Origin: an uncultured Aquimarina sp.
GTDB taxonomy: Bacteria; Bacteroidota; Bacteroidia; Flavobacteriales; Flavobacteriaceae
NCBI GenBank assembly: GCA_947496555.1
Contig: CANMDH010000016.1
Location: 1-64,000 of the forward strand
Length of the DNA stretch: 64,000 nucleotides
Direction of reading: 5' to 3'
Of the stretch, positions 17,204-25,398 are shown piece after piece. The notes beneath the pieces are model-generated. The model saw nothing but the letters and a program-made list of their open reading frames with translations. It searched no databases and was not told the origin of the DNA. A program made the position numbers and the translations under genes. Position 1 is the stretch's first letter, and each line of letters begins with the position of its first letter.

Positions 17204-17992
17204 TTAATCATATTTTTTATCGGCAAATGACTTATGAATGATCTTCCAGGTACCGTCCAATTTTAGTAACGTGAGATAATCGATGACTGTACGATTCCTA
17301 TTGGGCATGATCACTTCTAGTTTTGCCGAAGCTGCAGTTCCTTCATAATCGATGCTTAGCACTTTGCCAATTCGATTATAGTTGTTTTTCTTGAAGTTTT
17401 CAATATAGTTGTTTCTTTTAATGACGGCGATATTTCTTTCTTTGATATAGTATAGATTAAGACCTTCTTGAAAGGCTTTTTCAATACGGGGAACATCACT
17501 TTCTGCAGTCCCAATGATATAATCATTAAGCGTGGCATTAATGAGCCCTATCTCTTTTTCGTTGGTGATTTCAGGTTTATCTAAATATTTGAGGTCGATA
17601 ATTTTATGCAGTATTTTCCATCCTTGGCCCGTTTTTAACATCAAAATATAGTCGGTAGCTAATCGACTTTGATCAGGAAAGAACACTTCGATTTTTGCCA
17701 ATGCAGCATTGTTTTCAACATCAATAGATCTGATCTTTGCTACGCGATTGTATTTTTTTCCAGGCACGACATTCTCAATATATTGTTTCCCATCTATAAT
17801 TCTTAAAGTATCCTGAGCTTCCATATACAACTTAAAATCCTTATAAAAGGCCTCTTTCAGCAGTTCTCGATTACCCTGTGCTGCACCTTGGATGTATTTG
17901 TTTAAAGTATTTCTTATTTCATTATATGTATTTTGTTGCCCTTGTACTACTGAACAAGTTGTTATCAAGAGCAAGAAAAGCAGGTGTTTCAT
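17204..17992 (-). CDS. Secreted protein with two tandem lumazine-binding-like (NTF2) domains
   Basis: A 262-residue exported protein starting MKHLLFLLLITTCSVVQGQQ. The ATG at 17992 is chosen because it begins a clear signal peptide; an upstream in-frame start at 18034 would add 14 residues ahead of it. Two repeats of about 115 residues follow, each of the Lumazine_bd_2/SnoaL NTF2-like type. Matching motifs are LNKYIQGAAQGN...LKEAFYKDFKLY and LNDYIIGTAESD...IEKAFQEGLNLY, each ending with GxWKIIHK or GWKILHK. Such domains bind small molecules or act as isomerase-like folds. The tandem fusion points to internal duplication. Function unknown. Confidence 0.8.
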   Translation of the reverse strand: MKHLLFLLLITTCSVVQGQQNTYNEIRNTLNKYIQGAAQGNRELLKEAFYKDFKLYMEAQDTLRIIDGKQYIENVVPGKKYNRVAKIRSIDVENNAALAKIEVFFPDQSRLATDYILMLKTGQGWKILHKIIDLKYLDKPEITNEKEIGLINATLNDYIIGTAESDVPRIEKAFQEGLNLYYIKERNIAVIKRNNYIENFKKNNYNRIGKVLSIDYEGTAASAKLEVIMPNRNRTVIDYLTLLKLDGTWKIIHKSFADKKYD

Positions 17993-18132
17993 GAACTGTA
18001 TTATAGTATGATTAAACAAAGCCAAAATGATCATTTTTTAAAAATGATTCACTTAAGTTACTATTTATAGACAATTGCAAAACACTTATTAAGGAAACTT
18101 TAGAACTTATTTGTTTTTATTTTAGAAAGCAC

Positions 18133-19689
18133 TTAGTCATTAAACTGTACCCTTATCAGTTTGCTTGAAATAAAACTTTTCAAAATTTTTACATTCATAT
18201 GAAAACTTGAAGCTATCGATTCGGTAAAATCTTTAAGGTTTCTAATTTTTTTGGTGTCATAATAAACTCCATTATGTATCACCCCGAAAATGTCATTAGT
18301 ATTCTCGATGTACTCTAACGGGTTTTTATTAAGAATCAGGATGTCTGCTATTTTATCTTCTTCTATGGTTCCCAAATCATAATCCTTTTTGGCATAGGTT
18401 GCGGGAACAATAGTAGCGGCTTGCAATGCTTCGAGGGTTGAAAGACCACATGCTACCAAATCCTTCAACTCTTGATGCAGACTAAACCCAGCAAAAGTAT
18501 ATGAGTCGGTTACGTCTGTCCCTGTCATAATGGGAACTTTTAGATCACTAGCTAACTTTACCTGTTCCCTTACTTTGGTATAGAACTTTTTACTAATATT
18601 TTTATTGGATACGTTTTTTTTCCGGTTATTAGAAATGTCAAATGACCACCAAAATCTTTTTCTGGCTGTGGATATATATTTTAAATACGGATTATCTAAA
18701 AAATCTTCATCATGAGCATTAGCCTCGAACTTCAATGTTTGTAGTGTAGGAGTCCAGTAGGCATTATTATTGTGCATTAATTGCATTAATGATGTCGCTT
18801 TTACGTTATCGAATTGCTCAATCATCGTTTTTTTATATAAACTGTAATTTTTTTTCCAATTTTTGCTAAATCTCAAACTATCAGCATACGGAAAACAATC
18901 GTACATAAATACACGGCCATGCTCAAAACTTCTTTGACCTAATTGTATGGCCTCCTTCAGAGACAGAAACATAGGCTTATGACCGGCAAGATGTATATCA
19001 TACTTTGGAGCCTGAAGCGCTAATTCTTTATACGATTCAGGAGGTATTTGCTGATACACTTTTATAAAATCTACATTTTTTGTTTTGTAATACTCTAAAA
19101 AAGGTGTTACATCTGTTCTATAGTTTAATTTGAAAAATTCGGGAGCATCTTTAGGGACAGATGCTTCTCCATCTATCTGGTAACTACTTTGTAAGGTATA
19201 CCTTGGAGAGACTCTTTTATTTGCCGACACATCTTTATTCCAATGTATTCGTGTATCACTACCCACCCAATAGGCATCTTCTTCATGCAAAGTGCCCGAC
19301 ATGTCTCTGATACTGGTAACACCATTAGCAATGTATAAAGGATGATGTAACCATTCTGAATGCACATTAGAATGCGTATGCATATCCCAAAGACCGGGAA
19401 TCACATATTTTCCTTGACCATTAATTATAAACACTTCACTATTTGCTGGTATAGTACCCGATGTTGCTATTTTGGTAATTCGGTTATTAACAATTTTTAG
19501 ATCTTTATTTTCTATTAATTGACCAGTTTTGACATCTATTATGGTAACAGATGTAACGACTATTTCTTTATGTATATGAGGCATTTTTAAGGTTGGCAGT
19601 GGCCAATATAACGAAACAAGAAATATCGATATAAAAACGATTATGATACAAAGAGACCATTTTAAAATTTGTCTGAATTTTCTTTTCAT
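18133..19689 (-). CDS. Membrane-anchored amidohydrolase family protein
   Basis: A 518-residue metal-dependent hydrolase of the imidazolonepropionase-like group. An N-terminal anchor (WSLCIIIVFISIFLVSLYW) places it on the outer face of the membrane. The amidohydrolase signature YVIPGLWDMHTHSNVHSEW supplies the first two metal histidines. AGHKPMF and EHGRVFMYD supply later ones, and MTGTDVTD carries the catalytic aspartate. The C-terminal segment (DLGTIEEDKIADILILNKNP) is the standard composite beta-domain. It lies 32 bp after the serine hydrolase gene and probably shares its transcript. The substrate could be a peptide or cyclic amide; this cannot be decided here. Confidence 0.88.
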   Translation of the reverse strand: MKRKFRQILKWSLCIIIVFISIFLVSLYWPLPTLKMPHIHKEIVVTSVTIIDVKTGQLIENKDLKIVNNRITKIATSGTIPANSEVFIINGQGKYVIPGLWDMHTHSNVHSEWLHHPLYIANGVTSIRDMSGTLHEEDAYWVGSDTRIHWNKDVSANKRVSPRYTLQSSYQIDGEASVPKDAPEFFKLNYRTDVTPFLEYYKTKNVDFIKVYQQIPPESYKELALQAPKYDIHLAGHKPMFLSLKEAIQLGQRSFEHGRVFMYDCFPYADSLRFSKNWKKNYSLYKKTMIEQFDNVKATSLMQLMHNNNAYWTPTLQTLKFEANAHDEDFLDNPYLKYISTARKRFWWSFDISNNRKKNVSNKNISKKFYTKVREQVKLASDLKVPIMTGTDVTDSYTFAGFSLHQELKDLVACGLSTLEALQAATIVPATYAKKDYDLGTIEEDKIADILILNKNPLEYIENTNDIFGVIHNGVYYDTKKIRNLKDFTESIASSFHMNVKILKSFISSKLIRVQFND

Positions 19690-19721
19690 TATGATATATA
19701 AAAGGTTTTACGAATTGAAAC

Positions 19722-20954
19722 TTATTTAAGAATCTTATACACTGTTTTTCTGAAGTCCTTACGTACTTTTAGAGACCCTCTTCCGCCTAATTGTGTCATC
19801 ATTAATGCTACAAAACCTTCTTTTGGGTCGACAATAAAGGTTGTCGAGTAGGCTCCTTCCCAATAGTAACTTCCAAGACTATACAACTCATTAATTTGTC
19901 CTTCTGGTGTGATAATATTTAATCCAAATCCAAATGCGTTACCCTTACCTAGTATTGGATAAAACCCTTTTGGATACTGCAAATCTCCTATTTGGTTAGA
20001 TGTCATCATTTCGATTGACTTTCTAGAGATTATTCTTTGGCTTTTATAAATACCATTATTTAATAGCATTTGACAAAAATGTAAATAGTCTTGGGTAGTA
20101 GAAACCAAACCACTTCCGCCCATAAAGACTTTTGTTGTATGATTTTTATCAAAATCTGTTTTTTTATTAATTGGTTTTAACGTGTCATTCTTTTTTACAT
20201 ATGATCTTACAAGTCTTTTTGGACTTTTTCTATGCACATCAAAACCAGTATTGGTCATTTCTAAGGGTTGAAATATATTTTCATTTAAATAAGTGTTTAA
20301 AGATTGTTGAGTAACTTGTTCGATGAGATGGCCTAGAATATCTGTAGAGGGACCGTATGTAAACTTTTCACCTGGTTGATGAACAATAGGCATTGTACTT
20401 AAATCTTTCATAAAACTTGATAGACTCGAATGACTCGGATTAAAGAAAGCAAGGTTTTTCTCTTTATACAATGTTGAGATTATCGGCCCATCATATGCAA
20501 ATCCAGCAGTTTGATTTAGTAAATGGCGTATTGTTATTTTATTACTAAGGTTTTCTAGGGTATAAGAATCCGAGCCGTTGGTAGATTTTATGACTTTGGT
20601 GTCTTTAAAAATAGGAAGATATAACTCAATTGGATCATCTAGATCAAAGTACCCGTCTTCGTATAATTTCAATACGGCTACGGTTGTGATAACTTTTGAT
20701 AGCGAAGCAATTTTAAAAAAATCATCAAATTCTATCTTTCTATTGGTATCAATATTTGACACTCCTTTTTTTGTGGAATATATAATTTTATCCTTGTCGG
20801 CTATCATTACTATGGCTCCGGACAACTCATTTTTAGTAATATTGGATTGCAACCATTGATCAATATGCGCTAAATCCTCAAATACGGGGTTTTGAGCTAT
20901 AGAGACGAATGAAAAATGAAGGAAGATTATAAATAACGAATATGCTCTTTTCAT
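19722..20954 (-). CDS. Secreted serine hydrolase (class C beta-lactamase/CubicO family)
   Basis: A 410-residue exported enzyme of the penicillin-binding/esterase clan. The start at 20954 gives a clean signal peptide (KRAYSLFIIFLHFSFVSIAQ). The catalytic SxxK is SLSK in FKIASLSKVITTVAVLKLYE. The second motif is YGPS (in FTYGPSTDILGHLIEQV), a Y-x-S/N variant. The region GSYYWEGAYSTTFIVDP corresponds to the third motif. Likely activities are esterase or D-aminopeptidase rather than antibiotic hydrolysis. It is upstream of, and close to, the amidohydrolase, suggesting joint breakdown of an exported substrate. Confidence 0.88.
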   Translation of the reverse strand: MKRAYSLFIIFLHFSFVSIAQNPVFEDLAHIDQWLQSNITKNELSGAIVMIADKDKIIYSTKKGVSNIDTNRKIEFDDFFKIASLSKVITTVAVLKLYEDGYFDLDDPIELYLPIFKDTKVIKSTNGSDSYTLENLSNKITIRHLLNQTAGFAYDGPIISTLYKEKNLAFFNPSHSSLSSFMKDLSTMPIVHQPGEKFTYGPSTDILGHLIEQVTQQSLNTYLNENIFQPLEMTNTGFDVHRKSPKRLVRSYVKKNDTLKPINKKTDFDKNHTTKVFMGGSGLVSTTQDYLHFCQMLLNNGIYKSQRIISRKSIEMMTSNQIGDLQYPKGFYPILGKGNAFGFGLNIITPEGQINELYSLGSYYWEGAYSTTFIVDPKEGFVALMMTQLGGRGSLKVRKDFRKTVYKILK

Positions 20955-21055
20955 GTGTTTTATTTTTGATGAATACAACACAAAAGAAGCGATGCAAAAC
21001 GTTACAGATGCAAGTAATTATAGATTGAAATGACGAATTTATAATTCTGTCAGTA

Positions 21056-22099
21056 TTACGAATATGACTTTTTGTATTGGGATGGTGTTATTCTTTCGAA
21101 TTTTTTAAATGCTGCATTAAAAGTAGATAAGCTATTAAACCCAACGTCATAGGCAATAGAAGAAATGGTAAGTCTGTTTTGAAGATCCCGTTTCATTAAT
21201 TTTTTTGCTTCACCAATTCTAAATTTGTTAATATAATTATTGAAATTCATACTAGCTTGCTCGTTAATTATATTTGAGATTTGATGTGTACTTAACGATA
21301 AACTTTTACTAATATCCTCGAGTGTTAAATTAGAGTTTAGGTAGAGTTTTTGGTCGCTAATAATGGCGTCAATATTTTTAAAAATTCTTTCATTGTCCAA
21401 ATTTTCTTTGAATACGCTGCCGTTGTAATTAAGGGCACCTAATCGAAAGGCCTTGAATGTTAAAAAATAAACACTAATACTATATAATATAGGACCCAAA
21501 ATATAAGGAATTTGTCTTTCGAACACATTAAGCACATAAGATACCCAAATGATAAAGGTACCTATGATCACATATTTGGACCATTCAAAAACAATGAATT
21601 GTGATTTTGTGAAAGATTCGTTCAAATTTGGTTTAACCTGATTAAGAATATGCCATGATCTATAAATGTAAAAGGCAAAATGCCCGTAAAAAAAAGCCAA
21701 TAAAATGAAAGACCAAAAGATTCCATGATCTATAAACCACTGTTCTGTCATAAAAAAGCTTGCTGCAAACATTATTATGAATGGAGCAAAATGTAGTAGT
21801 TTTTTATACCGCATTTTGTATTCAGGAGTAGTGTTTGAAGCTGTATAGAAATATAACAGAGGACCTAATGCGAGTAACATAGATAGCCCGATTAGGATAA
21901 CAAAAAAATCAACATCTTCAGCAAAATTGAAAAGCACAGATTTGCCAACGCGTATGGACATTAAAAGTAGCATAACTGCGATTAAAATTCTGGATAGTTT
22001 TTGATTTTTTTTTATAAAAATTAAATAAGTCGACAGTAAAATACCGTGTATTAACCCAGCTCCACTAATAATAATCAAGACAATGTCTATAGTATCCAT
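21056..22099 (-). CDS. AraC-family regulator with N-terminal membrane domain
   Basis: A 347-residue protein. Residues 1-~215 form about seven hydrophobic helices (MDTIDIVLIIISGAGLIHGI onward). The C-terminal ~110 residues are an AraC/XylS DNA-binding domain with both helix-turn-helices (LEDISKSLSLSTHQISNIIN and TISSIAYDVGFNSLSTFNAA) and the closing ITPSQYKKS. The start at 22099 is the ATG preceding the first helix. This membrane-bound AraC class is common in Flavobacteriia and probably senses an envelope signal. It lies 101 bp upstream of the serine hydrolase gene on the same strand and may control it. Confidence 0.88.
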   Translation of the reverse strand: MDTIDIVLIIISGAGLIHGILLSTYLIFIKKNQKLSRILIAVMLLLMSIRVGKSVLFNFAEDVDFFVILIGLSMLLALGPLLYFYTASNTTPEYKMRYKKLLHFAPFIIMFAASFFMTEQWFIDHGIFWSFILLAFFYGHFAFYIYRSWHILNQVKPNLNESFTKSQFIVFEWSKYVIIGTFIIWVSYVLNVFERQIPYILGPILYSISVYFLTFKAFRLGALNYNGSVFKENLDNERIFKNIDAIISDQKLYLNSNLTLEDISKSLSLSTHQISNIINEQASMNFNNYINKFRIGEAKKLMKRDLQNRLTISSIAYDVGFNSLSTFNAAFKKFERITPSQYKKSYS

Positions 22100-22220
22100 T
22101 TGCAGTATTTCGTACAACAAATATAGATAATTAGAGAAACTTAATTTTTAAAAGAATATCTGAAAAATGGGATGATATCTATTCAACTTTCAAACAATAA
22201 TAAATCAGAACGAACAAAGT

Positions 22221-22251
22221 TTTGAAAATAACTTATGAAATTATAAATTTG
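22221..22251 (+). promoter_or_regulatory. Consensus Bacteroidota promoter of the second secreted paralogue
   Basis: TTTG (22221-22224), exactly 19 bases, then TAAATTTG (22244-22251), a perfect match to TTTG-N19-TAnnTTTG. The ATG follows 26 bp later. It is homologous to the promoter at 16481. Confidence 0.8.
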
Positions 22252-22277
22252 TATTTCATTATAATACGCCCCATAAA

Positions 22278-22892
22278 ATGATTATAAACTACACAAAAAA
22301 GCTGTTGCTTATACTAGTAACGCTTTTCCTTTTTACAGAGACCCAAGCGCAAAATGAATTAGTTGCTCTTAATCCTATAAATGGACAAGAGTTTAATGTT
22401 GTAAGTACTAATGGAATCCCTTTTACTGTAATTCTTGAAGAGAGTAATAGTGATGGGCAATATCATTTACCCAGTGGTGGTAGTGTTACCTTTAAAACTG
22501 GCGATATGATTGGAACAAGGAGTACACTTAGAATTGTTTTCGAAGAAGAAATGTATCATTCTTTAGAAGATAAACTTATCGAACAATATGATTCTGATGT
22601 GCAATGGATCACAAATTTTCTGGAGATCAAAGAAAGTGATCGAAAAATGTTTCCAACACGTCCTGTTTTTACTGATGCCGGTTTAGAGAAACTAAAATCT
22701 AAGGTATTTGAACATGCTACCACAGATAGTAAGGAAAGATACTTCAATCAATGGATAGATAAGATAAATTATTCTGTTGGTGCAGTACAATATTTTAGGG
22801 ATTTATACGCGGCTTCTAATGGCGAGGATAATGAACAACGTCATAATTTTTTACCGATTAATATATACCAAGAACTTAAGAAAAGGAAATAG
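22278..22892 (+). CDS. Secreted hypothetical protein, paralogue B
   Basis: A 204-residue exported protein, same length as the product of 16540-17154 and matching it at most positions, including VVSTNGIPFTVILEESNSDG and FNQWIDKINYSVGAV. Differences cluster in the signal peptide and a few surface-type residues (for example NPINGQEFNV against ENVNNQEFSV). A signal peptide precedes the QAQNE cleavage region. There is no recognisable domain. It is followed at once by the remains of a T9SS cargo gene. Retention of both copies under near-identical promoters suggests dosage or specialised use. Confidence 0.8.
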   Translation: MIINYTKKLLLILVTLFLFTETQAQNELVALNPINGQEFNVVSTNGIPFTVILEESNSDGQYHLPSGGSVTFKTGDMIGTRSTLRIVFEEEMYHSLEDKLIEQYDSDVQWITNFLEIKESDRKMFPTRPVFTDAGLEKLKSKVFEHATTDSKERYFNQWIDKINYSVGAVQYFRDLYAASNGEDNEQRHNFLPINIYQELKKRK

Positions 22893-22913
22893 GCAAAGAT
22901 TAAGATAAGGAAG

Positions 22914-23249
22914 ACACTAAAGGTTGTGGTAATGCGCAAGTTTTATGGTGCAATGGCCGTTTCGATTTTGGAAACCTGGGATGCAACAATCGCTCATCAA
23001 AAGTCATAAAAAATAAGGAGATATCTCGTCTATTTACATTCAATAATCCAGCTTCAAATGTGTTAGAAATATATGACAAAGAGAACTATGGTATAGTTTT
23101 ATACAATATTAGTGGATAAAAAGTATTAGAAAAAAAACTTATCTGATTACCAAATTATCGATGTAAAACCTCTAGAAGAAGGCATGTATTTTATAACGTA
23201 TAATAATCAAGGTTTTTCGCAAACCAAGAAGATAATCATTAAAAGATAA
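22914..23249 (+). pseudogene. Decayed 3' end of a T9SS-secreted protein gene
   Basis: Translation gives a Cys-rich stretch (GCGNAQVLWCNGRFDFGN, then GCNN). A type A T9SS C-terminal sorting domain follows: FNNPASNVLEIYD, GIVLYNISG, then an in-frame TAA at 23117-23119, KVLEK, a frameshift in the A8 run at 23130-23137, and DYQIIDVKPLEEGMYFITYN ending QTKKIIIKR. The last part is the typical sorting-signal strand pair. No start or N-terminal domain is left, because the frame is closed just upstream. So only the last ~110 codons survive, with two disabling lesions. Confidence 0.8.
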
Positions 23250-23784
23250 TGAATTCAACACCCAAAGTCTAATACCATTGAAAATTTTCCATAGTACTTG
23301 GGGTTTTAAAATATAAATAGTCATAAAGTTGTATTTAGTTACACAACCTTTTGAGGAAACAATTAATGTGGATGTGTCGTGAATACTTTATAAAATCGAG
23401 TTTTTCTTACTTTCCGATACAATAAGTAATACACTTATATTTTAAAGGGGTTTAGGGTATTTGAGTAGCAAATAAGTGACAAAAATAAACTAAAGAAAAG
23501 CAAAGAAGAGTAAAAAAAACATAGCTAAACCTTATAATAGTGACAAAAAGGCTTATTCAAAACCATTTATTGATCCCTAAAACAAACATTTTCATCCCTT
23601 TACTCATAGTATTTGTCACATAATAATTTTTCATACGAACAAGCGGGTTACTTTTAAGAAATGATATAGAAAAAATTAAAATAAAATCAAGAATCTCAAT
23701 TGTAAAAGTTGTTAAAACCAATGTATGTTTTTATAGCGGAAGTCGAAAAGCTAATAGAGTAGACACTATTTTAATTTTTTTATT
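23250..23784. other. Long A/T-rich spacer upstream of the small peptide gene
   Basis: No gene seen. The sequence has two copies of GTGACAAAAA (near 23476 and 23540) and one reverse-complement TTTGTCAC (near 23611), which might be regulator half-sites, but the spacing is irregular. The likely peptide promoter is at its right end (23700-23731). Confidence 0.4.
23700..23731 (+). promoter_or_regulatory. Weak candidate promoter of the double-glycine peptide gene
   Basis: TTG (23700-23702), 21 bases, then TATGTTTT (23724-23731), one base from the TAnnTTTG consensus. The spacing is 2 bp longer than ideal. The peptide ATG follows 53 bp later. Confidence 0.35.
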
Positions 23785-23931
23785 ATGAAAAAAGTAACAT
23801 CTAATGAAGCTAGTCTAATTATTGGTGGGTCATGTGCCGGGTTACTCCGCAGGGCCGATGGCCAAGCGGCTAAAGGCCACTTTGCCAGGGCTTCCAGAAT
23901 TTTAGATAGATTTGAAAGAAGATGCACATAA
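23785..23931 (+). CDS. Double-glycine leader peptide precursor, candidate bacteriocin
   Basis: A 48-residue gene product. The leader MKKVTSNEASLIIGG (1-15) fits the double-glycine class: Gly-Gly at -2/-1, Ile at -4, Glu at -8. The predicted mature peptide is 33 residues, starting SCAGLLRR and ending FERRCT. It is rich in Arg (7), has one Lys against two Asp and one Glu, and has only two cysteines, Cys17 and Cys47, almost at its ends. One disulfide would close a large ring; the middle looks like an amphipathic helix. No YGNG pediocin box. The next genes encode a C39 peptidase/ABC exporter and thiol-active proteins, the machinery such a peptide needs. The core codes with much higher G+C than the leader. 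A peptide pheromone is the alternative. Confidence 0.75.
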   Translation: MKKVTSNEASLIIGGSCAGLLRRADGQAAKGHFARASRILDRFERRCT

Positions 23932-23946
23932 TCAATTAGGTAATTT

Positions 23947-23979
23947 TAAGGACTGTTTGCAAAAAGCTAGCAGTCCTTA
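23947..23979 (+). terminator. Stem-loop between the peptide gene and its export operon
   Basis: TAAGGACTG (23947-23955) and CAGTCCTTA (23971-23979) are perfect 9-bp inverted repeats with a 15-base loop, followed by TTATTTG. It lies 15 bp after the peptide stop and 24 bp before the next ATG. It may act as a partial terminator or a 3' stabiliser, keeping peptide mRNA in excess over transporter mRNA. Confidence 0.55.
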
Positions 23980-24003
23980 TTATTTGTTACAAGAATATTT
24001 ATA

Positions 24004-25398
24004 ATGTATAAAATTAATTTTATAACTGCACTTCTAGTTGTTTCACAATTTGTGATTTCTCAAACCAAAACAATTTCCGGAATCGTTCTTGACGCCATAG
24101 ATGAAAATCCTATTATAGATGCCTTCATTTTCATTGAGGATAAATCAATAGGGGTCATAACAAATGAAAACGGAAATTTTAAAATTACATTTCCTTCAGA
24201 GAGAAAAAAACTCGTAATCTCTCATATAGGCTATTCTAAAAAAATATTATCTATTGATGAAATAGGATCTGGTCAACAAATATTTCTGGAGCCAAGAAAT
24301 TTTACCCTAGACGAGGTTATAATAACACAAAAGAAATTAGAAAAGGATGCAACCTTAATAATGAAAAAAGCGTTTGCAAAGCTATCATCTAACACAAGAG
24401 AGATACCCTTTTTTGCCCAAGCCTTTGTTAGACATACTGAAAGGTCTATCGATAGATATGAATTGCTAATAGAAGCAGTTTTAGAAGTTTATGACCCAGG
24501 ATTAGTAAATAACCCCAAAGGGATAAAAATAAATGTGTTGCAAACTAGACGATCATTTGATAGTAGAAAAATTGACACTGTAAAGTTTTATCGTACATAC
24601 TTAAATGTTAAAAATAAAAGTTCTTATAATAAAAATTATGAGGCAGCCAGGAATTATAAAGATGTGAGCAAAGATGAAATACAAAAAGCAATAGCATACT
24701 ATGATGACCACTACACCTCAGGGTATAGTAAAAACAAGGGGTTAATGGATAAGTTGTTTGCAACGGATATAAATAAACTTAGGTATTTCAACCAAAAAAA
24801 AGCTTCTTTTAATAAGAAATCTTTAAATAATTACTCTTTCGAGTTGGACAGCATATTACGAAAGGGCATTGAAAGTGTTTATAAAGTAAAATTCAAAAGA
24901 TATTCTAAGAAAGAAAAAGAACTGAGTATTGGTTGGTTATATGTACGAAGTAGGGACTTTGCCATCTTGGAACTTCAATTTTCTCAAATACTAGGTAATT
25001 CTCATCATTTAAGAAAAATAATTAACGGAAATCTTAAATATTCCACCAATATCAAGTTTAAGGAGTACGGTAATGTAATGTATCCATTTTATATTTCTCA
25101 TAAAGCCTTCAAACTAAACCAAGACTTAGTCCGGTCTATTAGAGGTGAGGAAGATTTGAGCTATTATACTCATGAAGAAATTTTGTTTTCTGCTATTTAT
25201 ACGGATGAAAAAAAGATCGAGGATTTTATAAATAATAGGTTTTCCTGGGAATGGGATTCTAACATATTTAAGGCGAGAAGTTATGATGAATTATTCTGGA
25301 GTCAGCAAAACACTATTTTAGAAAGTGATAAGAATCAGCAGATGAGAATTGACTTAGAGAAAAGAGTTAGATTAAAAGAACAATTTAGAAAACAATGA
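24004..25398 (+). CDS. Secreted CarboxypepD_reg-like protein of the peptide-export operon
   Basis: A 464-residue protein. A signal peptide (to about residue 20, FVISQ) precedes a CarboxypepD_reg-like beta-sandwich at ~23-105 (ISGIVLDAIDENPIIDAFIF, ITNENGNFKITF, LVISHIGYSKK, LDEVIITQKK). The remainder (~115-464) is a beta-rich region without a barrel that I can name. It contains lysine/tyrosine-rich stretches and a C-terminal charged tail. Such proteins sit at the outer membrane in Bacteroidota. As the first gene after the precursor and overlapping the next by 4 bp, it could be the outer-membrane part of the export route, since no TolC gene is present. That role is inferred. Confidence 0.75.
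   Translation: MYKINFITALLVVSQFVISQTKTISGIVLDAIDENPIIDAFIFIEDKSIGVITNENGNFKITFPSERKKLVISHIGYSKKILSIDEIGSGQQIFLEPRNFTLDEVIITQKKLEKDATLIMKKAFAKLSSNTREIPFFAQAFVRHTERSIDRYELLIEAVLEVYDPGLVNNPKGIKINVLQTRRSFDSRKIDTVKFYRTYLNVKNKSSYNKNYEAARNYKDVSKDEIQKAIAYYDDHYTSGYSKNKGLMDKLFATDINKLRYFNQKKASFNKKSLNNYSFELDSILRKGIESVYKVKFKRYSKKEKELSIGWLYVRSRDFAILELQFSQILGNSHHLRKIINGNLKYSTNIKFKEYGNVMYPFYISHKAFKLNQDLVRSIRGEEDLSYYTHEEILFSAIYTDEKKIEDFINNRFSWEWDSNIFKARSYDELFWSQQNTILESDKNQQMRIDLEKRVRLKEQFRKQ

Noticed and set aside
16540-22892. The two secreted paralogues as ends of a composite transposon
   Set aside because: No transposase, no terminal inverted repeats and no target duplications are visible. They look like ordinary genes in a segmental duplication.
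23470-23620. GTGACAAAAA repeats as a CRISPR-like or iteron array
   Set aside because: Only two direct copies and one inverted copy, with irregular spacing and no conserved spacers or initiator gene nearby.
23853-23882. GATGGCCAAGCGGCTAAAGG, which looks like the D-arm of a class II tRNA (Ser, Leu or Tyr)
   Set aside because: The following bases do not form an anticodon stem, and no T-arm or acceptor stem is present. The stretch lies inside the double-glycine peptide reading frame.
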